From NCBI GenBank assembly GCA_964627505.1, contig CAZVKB010000133.1, positions 1 through 7,368 on the forward strand: DNA of 7,368 nt, written 5' to 3'. The notes beneath the pieces were generated by a model. It saw only the letters and a list, made by a program, of their open reading frames with translations, was not told where the DNA came from and did no database searches. The DNA comes from JACJWR01 sp964627505. Its GTDB lineage: Bacteria > Actinomycetota > Actinomycetes > S36-B12 > UBA10799. Shown here piece after piece: positions 1 to 5,303 of the stretch; within the stretch, counting starts at the first letter, position 1, and the number at the start of each line of letters is the position of its first letter. Made by a program: the position numbers and the translations under genes.

Positions 1-409
1 GTCGTGCACTCACATTGCGCATGGTTTCGGACAGGAAACTGGGGTCCAGAGCTGCAATACCCTTAGCAACCGTGACTGTCAGGATCGCAATGAGAGCCGC
101 GAAAGCTGCCACGAAGGTGGTGTAGATCAGGGTGGTGGCGAATCGGTCAACTGCGTGCCGTCGCCCTTCCACGGCAAAGGACCAACCGGTCTGGATCACC
201 AGGAACAGCAATGCTGCCACCACAACGGTGTTGGCCACCCCTTGCACCCCGGTGAGGAGGTTGAGCAGCAATGCGACGACGATCGCTGCCACGCCCACAT
301 AGGCTTCCGAAAATCGCGGGAGTCGTTTGCCGGTGAGCGTGACATCCTGCTTGGGCTGCGCACCACCACCGGTGCCGCCGGTGGCGGGAGTCAATGTGTC
401 AGTGCTCAT
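1..409 (-). CDS. pstA: Phosphate ABC transporter permease PstA, N-terminal part (runs off left edge)
   Basis: PstA is one of the two membrane subunits of the high-affinity phosphate importer PstSCAB. It would pair with PstC in the cytoplasmic membrane. Only the first 136 residues are visible, and the 3' end lies outside the window. The fragment has a Gly/Thr-rich cytoplasmic tail (about 1-30), hydrophobic segments at about 35-52 and 58-76, a basic loop (EGRRHAVDRF, 81-90), and a third membrane segment at about 92-115. It then reaches FLSETMRNV (125-133), which sits where PstA proteins enter their first periplasmic loop. The EAA loop that would contact PstB is not in view. The ATG at 409 overlaps the pstC TGA as ATGA and has AGGAG seven bases upstream, so translation is probably coupled to pstC. 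The identity rests on position after pstC and general resemblance. The short visible stretch carries no catalytic signature. Confidence 0.88.
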   Translation of the reverse strand, partial: MSTDTLTPATGGTGGGAQPKQDVTLTGKRLPRFSEAYVGVAAIVVALLLNLLTGVQGVANTVVVAALLFLVIQTGWSFAVEGRRHAVDRFATTLIYTTFVAAFAALIAILTVTVAKGIAALDPSFLSETMRNVSAR

Positions 410-1398
410 GAGTTTGCTCCTGAGAAGGCCGCACGGCGGGAGATGATCCACCGCGCCAACATGTTGACTGCCATCGTGATCACGAACAGCACGAGACCGG
501 AGGCGATGAGCGCGGACAGGCCGTTGGGGCCGGCTTCATTCCACTTCAAGGCGATGTTGGCGGCGAAGGTGTTACCGCCCGGCTCGGTGATGTGCCAGTT
601 GATGGTGAACAGGGCGGAAAGGATCAAAGCCACGGCGATGGTCTCGCCGAGCGCCCGGCCCAGGGACAACATGGCCGCGCTGATCATGCCGGGACGGCTG
701 AACGGCAAGACGGCCATACGCACCATCTCCCAGCGCGTCGCGCCCAGCGCCAGCGCTGCCTCTCGGTGCGTCTGCGGGACCTGTATGAACACTTCCCGCG
801 AAATCGCCGACATCGTCGGGAGCACCATGATGGCCAGCACCACCGAGGCGATGAAGATCGATTTGGTGTAGATGCCTTGCGTGTTTGCAAAGATCGGGAT
901 GAAACCGAGATAGTCGTTCATCCATTTGGTGAGCCCAAACATGTTGGGCATCAAGAACTGCAGGCCCCACAGACCGAAGATGATCGAGGGCACAGCCGCG
1001 AGCACATCGATGATGAAAGCCATGGTGGTGGCCAGCTTGCGCGGCGCGTAGAAGGCGATGAACAGTGCCGTGCCGATCCCCACCGGGACCGCGATGATCA
1101 TGGCGATGATCGCAGTCATGAACGTGCCGAACGCGAGCGCCGCGAAACCGAACGTCGGCGGGCTGTCGTCTGGGAACCACGCCTGGTACGTGAAGACGTT
1201 GACCGAGTTGGTGCTCAGGGCGGGGATCGAGCGCCACACCAGGAAGACCGCGATAGCCGCCATGATGACCAGCACGCCAACACCGGCGTATGTGCTCAGA
1301 CCGCGAAACACCTTGTCGCCCCGGCGCACCACTCGGCCTTGGATCTCCGATGGGGCAGGGGACTCTGGACTTTCCGGGGGGGTGGTGATTGTTGCCAT
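406..1398 (-). CDS. pstC: Phosphate ABC transporter permease PstC
   Basis: PstC is the second membrane subunit of the phosphate importer and forms the translocation path with PstA. The 330-residue protein is complete and of usual length for actinobacterial PstC. It has a Pro/Ser/Glu-rich cytoplasmic N-terminus (about 1-30) and membrane segments at about 37-55, 84-116, 123-150, 178-200, 238-262 and 295-317. The ABC-permease EAA loop is clear at 213-232: E213-A-A, then G219, and L231-P232. This loop would dock on the ATPase PstB. The ATG start at 1398 is preceded by GGAGGAAGG, a near-ideal ribosome binding site. The gene lies 83 bp downstream of pstS behind a strong stem-loop, and its stop overlaps the pstA start. 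PstC and PstA resemble each other, but this gene comes first after pstS, as is typical for pstC. The N-terminal position of the first long periplasmic loop (about 56-83) also fits PstC. Confidence 0.95.
   Translation of the reverse strand: MATITTPPESPESPAPSEIQGRVVRRGDKVFRGLSTYAGVGVLVIMAAIAVFLVWRSIPALSTNSVNVFTYQAWFPDDSPPTFGFAALAFGTFMTAIIAMIIAVPVGIGTALFIAFYAPRKLATTMAFIIDVLAAVPSIIFGLWGLQFLMPNMFGLTKWMNDYLGFIPIFANTQGIYTKSIFIASVVLAIMVLPTMSAISREVFIQVPQTHREAALALGATRWEMVRMAVLPFSRPGMISAAMLSLGRALGETIAVALILSALFTINWHITEPGGNTFAANIALKWNEAGPNGLSALIASGLVLFVITMAVNMLARWIISRRAAFSGANS
417..421 (-). promoter_or_regulatory. Ribosome binding site of pstA inside the pstC 3' end
   Basis: AGGAG on the minus strand, 7 nt before the pstA ATG at 409. 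It lies inside the last codons of pstC. It fixes the pstA start and, with the ATGA overlap, points to translational coupling of the two permease subunits. Confidence 0.7.
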
Positions 1399-1406
1399 CG
1401 ACTTCG

Positions 1407-1415
1407 CCTTCCTCC
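1407..1415 (-). promoter_or_regulatory. Ribosome binding site of pstC
   Basis: GGAGGAAGG on the minus strand ends 8 nt before the pstC ATG at 1398. Its strength means pstC has its own translation initiation despite the hairpin that separates it from pstS. Confidence 0.7.
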
Positions 1416-1429
1416 AGCCAAACGGGCGG

Positions 1430-1473
1430 CTGCGGTGGGGCCAGGGCCTAGCGGGAGCCTGGCCCCACCGCAG
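1430..1473 (-). promoter_or_regulatory. Perfect 16-bp stem-loop between pstS and pstC
   Basis: Two arms, 1430-1445 (plus strand CTGCGGTGGGGCCAGG) and 1458-1473, are exact reverse complements across a 12-nt loop (1446-1457). In the pst mRNA the hairpin starts 8 nt after the pstS stop codon. The stem is very G+C-rich. It is followed by CCGCCCG with only three U, so it does not look like a complete intrinsic terminator. A 3'-end stabiliser for processed pstS mRNA, or a leaky attenuator, would raise PstS above PstC/PstA. That matches the known excess of binding protein over permease in ABC importers. The structure is seen directly, and the role is inferred. Confidence 0.8.
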
Positions 1474-1481
1474 TCACACGG

Positions 1482-2585
1482 CTAGGAGATTGCTTGAACT
1501 GCGGTGTTTACCTTGGTGAGCAGTTCCGCAGGCAGCGGCACGTAGCCCAGTTCGGGCAGCATGTCCTGAGCCGGAGCGGTGGAGGTGTACTCCAGGAAGC
1601 TCTTGGTCAGAGCAAGTTGATCACCGGTGAGTCCCGCGGAGCAGGTAATTTCGTAGGTGAGCAGCACGATCGGATAGGCCGCCGGGTCGGTGGTGGCGTA
1701 GTCGATCTCCAGGATCAGGTTGTTGCCCGTGCCCGTGATCTGGGCGGTTCCGAGGGCATTGCTGGCGTTGGCTGTGTTGAGCTCCACTGCGCCGCCACCG
1801 TTGTCGATCTTGGCCGCCTTGGCGTCGGCTTGCTCGAGGAACGACTCCTCGATGTAGCCGATGGAGTTCGGCGTGGACTTCAACGACGAAGCCACACCGT
1901 CGTTGCCCTTGGAACCCTGACCGCCAGGAGCTTTCCACTCTTTGCTATCGCCGAAGGTCCAGGCGCCTCCGGAAGCCGCTGCCATCCAGGCGGTGAAGTT
2001 CTGCGTAGTGCCTGAGCCGTCCGACCGGTGATATTGCGCGATCGGCGCGCTGGGCAAGTTCACGCCTGGGTTGAGGGCGGCAATTGCCGGGTCATTCCAC
2101 TGGGTGATGGCACCATCAAAAATCCCCGCGGTAACGGCCGGGGTGAGCGTGAGCGAATCCACACCTGGCACGTTGTAGGCCACGGCGATTGCGCCGCCGA
2201 CCATCGGCAAGTTCCAGGCTTCGTTGTTGGCACACCGGGTGGCAGCCTGCGCGGCCTGCTCGTCGTTGAGGGCGGCATCCGAACCCGCGAAGGACGTCTG
2301 CGAGTTCAGGAAGTCCTGGATGCCCGCACTCGACCCGGAGGGCGAGTACTCGATCGTGGCACCGGGGCACTCAGTCTGGTAGGTGTTGATCCACTCAGTG
2401 ATCGCATTCTTCTGCGCTGAGGATCCCGAGGCCTTGATGGTGCCGGTGGCGCAGTTGATGGCTGCGGCCGAGGCGCCAGCCCCGGCGGACTCGGAACCAC
2501 CCGAGCTGCTGCCCCCACACGCAGCGAGTGCCAATGCCGAAGCGCCCACAATGGCCGCCAATGATGCTGTACGGGTGCGATTCAC
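1482..2585 (-). CDS. pstS: Phosphate-binding lipoprotein PstS
   Basis: PstS is the substrate-binding component of the phosphate importer. It is held at the outer face of the membrane by a lipid anchor and passes phosphate to PstC/PstA. The 367-residue protein opens with a lipoprotein signal peptide: basic MNRTRT, a hydrophobic run 8-22, and the lipobox L20-A-A-C23. Then comes a flexible Ser/Gly/Ala linker (24-43). Phosphate-site motifs follow in family order: SGSSAQ (53-58), a second GSSAG (84-88), GSDAAL (101-106), and RSDGSGTT (187-194), whose Arg and Asp contact phosphate in known PstS structures. The start codon is GTG at 2585, chosen because AGGAGG lies 6 nt upstream and the signal peptide begins there. 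Upstream lies a PHO-box-like repeat region, so induction by phosphate starvation through a PhoP/RegX3-type regulator is likely. Cysteines at 45, 73 and 118, plus one near the C-terminus, could form disulfides outside the cell. Confidence 0.97.
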   Translation of the reverse strand: MNRTRTASLAAIVGASALALAACGGSSSGGSESAGAGASAAAINCATGTIKASGSSAQKNAITEWINTYQTECPGATIEYSPSGSSAGIQDFLNSQTSFAGSDAALNDEQAAQAATRCANNEAWNLPMVGGAIAVAYNVPGVDSLTLTPAVTAGIFDGAITQWNDPAIAALNPGVNLPSAPIAQYHRSDGSGTTQNFTAWMAAASGGAWTFGDSKEWKAPGGQGSKGNDGVASSLKSTPNSIGYIEESFLEQADAKAAKIDNGGGAVELNTANASNALGTAQITGTGNNLILEIDYATTDPAAYPIVLLTYEITCSAGLTGDQLALTKSFLEYTSTAPAQDMLPELGYVPLPAELLTKVNTAVQAIS

Positions 2586-2591
2586 CCTGTT

Positions 2592-2597
2592 CCTCCT
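2592..2597 (-). promoter_or_regulatory. Ribosome binding site of pstS (decides a GTG start)
   Basis: AGGAGG on the minus strand, 6 nt before the GTG at 2585. It is a full anti-Shine-Dalgarno match and settles the non-ATG start of pstS. Confidence 0.8.
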
Positions 2598-2624
2598 ATA
2601 CGAGACAACGACATGTTCGTGCCC

Positions 2625-2653
2625 ACGCTAGGTGATGGGAATGACATGTAATC
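2625..2653 (-). promoter_or_regulatory. Candidate pstS promoter (weak -35, TAnnnT -10)
   Basis: On the minus strand TAGCGT (2630-2625) fits the actinobacterial TAnnnT -10 pattern. The hexamer 17 nt upstream (GATTAC, 2653-2648) is a poor -35. A poor -35 directly downstream of the PHO-box-like repeats (2658-2690) is what an activator-dependent promoter looks like. Transcription would start near 2618, giving a leader of about 30 nt. The assignment is by eye, and other -10 choices exist. Confidence 0.4.
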
Positions 2654-2657
2654 GTCG

Positions 2658-2690
2658 CCAAAGCGAACAGAGTTTGAACAGCCAGCGAAG
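2658..2690 (-). promoter_or_regulatory. PHO-box-like triple 11-nt direct repeat upstream of pstS
   Basis: Reading the minus strand from 2690, three abutting 11-nt units appear: CTTCGCTGGCT, GTTCAAACTCT, GTTCGCTTTGG. All share TTC at positions 2-4, and two share GTTC. PhoP boxes in Streptomyces are known to be 11-nt direct repeat units beginning GTTCA, bound in tandem by the response regulator. The spacing, the conserved head of each unit, the orientation toward pstS, and the location just upstream of a weak -35 all fit. The tails of the units (expected C/G-rich) fit less well. The regulator gene is not in the window. Confidence 0.6.
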
Positions 2691-2755
2691 GTTGGTTACC
2701 AAATGAACATGAACCGAATCATCGGTGTCGAACAGGGAACGCGGAGGTCACCAAC
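2691..2755. repeat. Inverted pair of GTTGGTNACC flanking the GTTCAT tandem
   Basis: GTTGGTTACC on the plus strand at 2691-2700 and GTTGGTGACC on the minus strand at 2755-2746 form a 9-of-10 inverted repeat separated by 45 nt. The left copy is also part of a local interrupted palindrome, TTGGT-T-ACCAA (2692-2702). It could be an operator pair or a weak RNA stem in a read-through transcript from mutT1. No T-tract follows, so it is not a convincing terminator. Confidence 0.4.
2703..2714 (-). repeat. Tandem GTTCAT GTTCAT upstream of the PHO-box-like repeats
   Basis: Two directly abutting copies of GTTCAT on the minus strand, in the same orientation as the 11-nt units but not in phase with them. 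Two more GTTC words follow upstream (2737-2740 and 2730-2733). It may be an auxiliary site for the same regulator or a site for a second one. The repeat is certain, the function unknown. Confidence 0.45.
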
Positions 2756-2764
2756 GGGTACCCG
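2755..2764. repeat. 10-bp perfect palindrome after the mutT1 stop
   Basis: CGGGTACCCG lies 13 nt downstream of the mutT1 stop codon. It is too short, and lacks a loop and a T-run, to act as an intrinsic terminator. A chance occurrence or a small protein-binding site are both possible. Confidence 0.3.
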
Positions 2765-2777
2765 AATCCCCGCTGGC

Positions 2778-3692
2778 CTACGCGTCGAATCTTTCGACCG
2801 CCACAATCCGGCCATCTGGCCGGCCACGCGGACTCAATCGTCGGTGAAACACCACCATACCGCCAGGCTGTAGACCGGGATTGAGCACGCTGGACTTGTG
2901 GCTGATGCCAAAGTAATCCGCCAGCACGGCGAAGACATCCGGCAGCACCGGACGATGCGTGCACAACACCAGCGGCCGGGGCCGGCGCGCGAGGATCTTC
3001 AACCGTCGCAGCGCCGTTTTCGGCTTGCGATCGAACACCTCTTCACTGAACAACGTCTCGGGGATGATGCTGGTACCCAACTTCTTGGCCATCGGTGCCA
3101 CTGTGTCCATGCAGCGCACACTGTCGGAGCTATGAACTTCGGCCACCCCGAAAGCGCGCAACAGCGGCACGAGGGCAGCCGCCTCCGCCATCCCTTCTTT
3201 GGTCAATGGCCGCTTGCTGTCGCGATTGCCCCGAAAGTCCGACCTCTTCATCGCCGAGGTGTGGCGCAGCACAATCAGTGGTGAGGTGCGCGGCAGTTTG
3301 AGGGCGGCGACGATCAGCCCGCGATCCCGCGGATACGTCAGTCGCGAGATCGCCTTGGCCGGCGTGATCCACTCCAACCGATCGATCTCTTTGTTGGGTC
3401 GAAAGCCCGGGCCACCGCGGGCCTTGTACCCCACCCAGTAGTCCACCGATTTGGGTCGACCGTCCACTTTGTACCGCTGCTGCTCCAGCGGTGCGCCGAG
3501 CACCACGTGGCAGCCGGTCTCTTCCCATGTTTCCCGCCATGCGGTCGCCGGCAGTGCTTCACCTGGGTCGCGTTTGCCCTTGGGTAGGGACCAATCGTTT
3601 TGCCGCGGCCGATGCACAAGGCACACCTGGGTTCCGCGCGCCTTGGTTCGGCGTACCAGCACCACACCGGCGGCTTCAATTACCGAAGCCAT
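2778..3692 (-). CDS. mutT1: MutT1-like Nudix hydrolase with C-terminal histidine phosphatase domain
   Basis: A two-domain cytosolic phosphohydrolase of 304 residues. Residues 1-135 form a Nudix domain with an intact Nudix box at 39-61: G39, E45, R53-E54, E57-E58, G60. The acidic residues bind the catalytic metal. Residues 138-304 form a histidine phosphatase domain: the R143-H144 nucleophile motif, SS188-189, a likely acid donor in FSEEVF (E217/E218), and the second histidine in CTHRP (H246). Mycobacterial MutT1 has the same architecture. It converts 8-oxo-GTP and 8-oxo-dGTP to diphosphates and hydrolyses dinucleoside polyphosphates. Which substrate matters here is inferred. In Mycobacterium tuberculosis mutT1 also lies next to ppk, supporting the assignment. 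The ATG at 3692 is 3 nt after the CYTH-CHAD stop, with GGGGTGAGGA before it, so the gene is probably co-translated with its upstream neighbours. No key residue is missing. Confidence 0.9.
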   Translation of the reverse strand: MASVIEAAGVVLVRRTKARGTQVCLVHRPRQNDWSLPKGKRDPGEALPATAWRETWEETGCHVVLGAPLEQQRYKVDGRPKSVDYWVGYKARGGPGFRPNKEIDRLEWITPAKAISRLTYPRDRGLIVAALKLPRTSPLIVLRHTSAMKRSDFRGNRDSKRPLTKEGMAEAAALVPLLRAFGVAEVHSSDSVRCMDTVAPMAKKLGTSIIPETLFSEEVFDRKPKTALRRLKILARRPRPLVLCTHRPVLPDVFAVLADYFGISHKSSVLNPGLQPGGMVVFHRRLSPRGRPDGRIVAVERFDA

Positions 3693-3695
3693 TCC

Positions 3696-5303
3696 TCACC
3701 CCAGATAGGTTGCGCGATAGACCCGCTTGACTTCGGGCCACACTTCGAGGAATTGCAGTCGGTTGTGCAACTCCTCCTCAAATTCGTGCTCGTGCAACAG
3801 ACCGAGGGCAAAGCCGGTTTCGCCGTCGACATCCGGGGTGTTGGCGATTTCCCGGATCACATCCTGGGCCACACATGCGTCCTGGTGTTCGCCGAGCACG
3901 TCGGTGACTTGGCTGAGCGCCTTCTCCAACCGGTCCGCGGGCACACCGAAGACCGGCTCCACCGCACCCGCGGCATACCTGGCCCGCTTGGCTGCGATCC
4001 GGGCTTGGTGCCAGGATTCCGAAGGCCCCACCAATTCCAGATCCCGCACAGAGCGAGCCAGCCGCTTCCAGGACTTGCTCACCAGGTCCGGCATCACCTC
4101 CCGGCACGAAAGGTCCGCGGCTGGTGTGAACCGGGGCTGCGCTGCCGCATCCACCAAAGCGACCAACAGCGCTGCGTGGCGCTCGCTGCGCATGGCTGTG
4201 AGCGCGTGGGACCGAGCACCTTGCAGTCGACGCCGCAACACCGGGTCCATCACCGAGCGAATCAGGAACGCTTCCCGCTCCCCGAGTTCGTTGGCATGCG
4301 CGTCCAAGCGCTCCAGCAACACTTCCGTGTCGCGGGCGTGGCCCAACTCCCCGGCAGCCCATTTGAGTTCGGCGCGCAGACCATCCGCCCACTCGCGGTC
4401 CACCAGTGGCTGGAACGTTTTCAACCCACTGCGCAACCGGCGCGCGGCGACCCGCATTTGGTGCACGGCGTCGGGTAGGTCACGGCGCACCCGCACGTCC
4501 TGAGTGAGGAAGGCTCGCACATGTTTGCGCAGGAAAGCGGTGACGGCTTCGCCAGCTGGATCGTCCGGGCCGGCGGCCACCGGCGGCAACACGTCCGGCG
4601 GCAGCGCCGCGCGCGGCCCCAGGGCGGAGGCCGCTTTGGATGATTTGCTGGGCACACCGCCACCAGCCAGAATCAGGTCCACCACCCCAGAGAGGTCAGC
4701 ATCCGCCACCAGCGCTTCCACCTCGATCTCACGGAAGCGTTCCACCACCTCTTCGCCGTCAAACACCGAGACTGTGTCGTCGACCACTTCCGCGAACGCC
4801 AAACCTTCGGCGTCGTAGAGCAAATAGGGCACTCGATGGGTCGCCAGTGTGACCACCGGGGCAAGTTCGGCACCGCGCACAAACGCGGTCACTGTGTCGC
4901 TGAGCGCCACCGGAACTTCCCCGATCTCGCCTTCGTCGAGATCCACCTGCAGTTCGTCGCGTGTGCCCTCGGAGGCACCCTCAACGGGCAGTTTCATGTG
5001 CCACCCGGCGTCGCTGCCCCCCTCGCGGCGTCGTAAGGTCACACCCCAGCGGAACAACGCGAGATCATCGGTGTCGTGGTACACAGCCCGCAACTCGCGC
5101 ACACTCTGCGGCGCCACCCGGGCTACTCCTGGGGCTTCGTTCAATTCCGGCATCCGGAACAGCGCATGCACCCGAAGCTTGGTCTCCACCTCCCGCACCG
5201 TCTCTGGGGCGTGGGTAGGTTCGTGCACCACGATGTCCTCCGGTTCTGGTTGGTCTACCCGAACATCGGGCGGCGTTGGGTCTTCCCCATCGTGTGTTGT
5301 CAC
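3696..5303 (-). CDS. CYTH and CHAD domain protein (probable polyphosphate-binding triphosphatase)
   Basis: A 535-residue cytosolic protein with two phosphate-related domains. After an acidic, Pro-rich N-terminal tail (1-36) comes a CYTH (triphosphate tunnel) domain, about 37-212. It has the E38-x-E40-x-K42 signature, the YHDTDD segment (75-80), LRRR (90-93), WHMKLP (101-106), and the acidic strand REIEVE (191-196). A linker (about 213-245) leads to a CHAD helical-bundle domain, about 248-533. CHAD conserved basic residues include H281, R284, R288/R289, H322, H432, R435, K439/R440 and H473. CYTH tunnels of this kind hydrolyse inorganic triphosphate or related substrates, and CHAD domains bind polyphosphate. 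The tunnel residues look intact, so activity is plausible, but the substrate is not proven. The GTG start at 5303 overlaps the ppk stop (GTGA) with GGAGG 6 nt upstream. Lying directly between ppk and mutT1, it most likely acts on the Ppk product or substrate pool. Confidence 0.93.
   Translation of the reverse strand: MTTHDGEDPTPPDVRVDQPEPEDIVVHEPTHAPETVREVETKLRVHALFRMPELNEAPGVARVAPQSVRELRAVYHDTDDLALFRWGVTLRRREGGSDAGWHMKLPVEGASEGTRDELQVDLDEGEIGEVPVALSDTVTAFVRGAELAPVVTLATHRVPYLLYDAEGLAFAEVVDDTVSVFDGEEVVERFREIEVEALVADADLSGVVDLILAGGGVPSKSSKAASALGPRAALPPDVLPPVAAGPDDPAGEAVTAFLRKHVRAFLTQDVRVRRDLPDAVHQMRVAARRLRSGLKTFQPLVDREWADGLRAELKWAAGELGHARDTEVLLERLDAHANELGEREAFLIRSVMDPVLRRRLQGARSHALTAMRSERHAALLVALVDAAAQPRFTPAADLSCREVMPDLVSKSWKRLARSVRDLELVGPSESWHQARIAAKRARYAAGAVEPVFGVPADRLEKALSQVTDVLGEHQDACVAQDVIREIANTPDVDGETGFALGLLHEHEFEEELHNRLQFLEVWPEVKRVYRATYLG

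Noticed and set aside
155..871. 238-codon plus-strand open frame across the pstA-pstC junction
   Set aside because: It is antisense to two permease genes whose ATGA overlap and ribosome binding site are clear, and the product shows no family resemblance.
1430..1473. Calling the pstS-pstC hairpin an intrinsic terminator
   Set aside because: The transcript after the stem reads CCGCCCGUUUGG, with no U-tract, and pstC with pstA continues downstream as the same transporter. Attenuation or mRNA stabilisation fits better.
592..1485. 297-codon plus-strand open frame across pstC
   Set aside because: The translation is low-complexity His/Arg/Asp/Glu-rich sequence from the strand opposite a clear membrane permease. 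It also runs through the pstS-pstC hairpin.
3600..4478. 292-codon plus-strand open frame opposite the CYTH-CHAD and mutT1 genes
   Set aside because: It is antisense to two well-supported genes, crosses their junction, and has no domain or convincing ribosome binding site.
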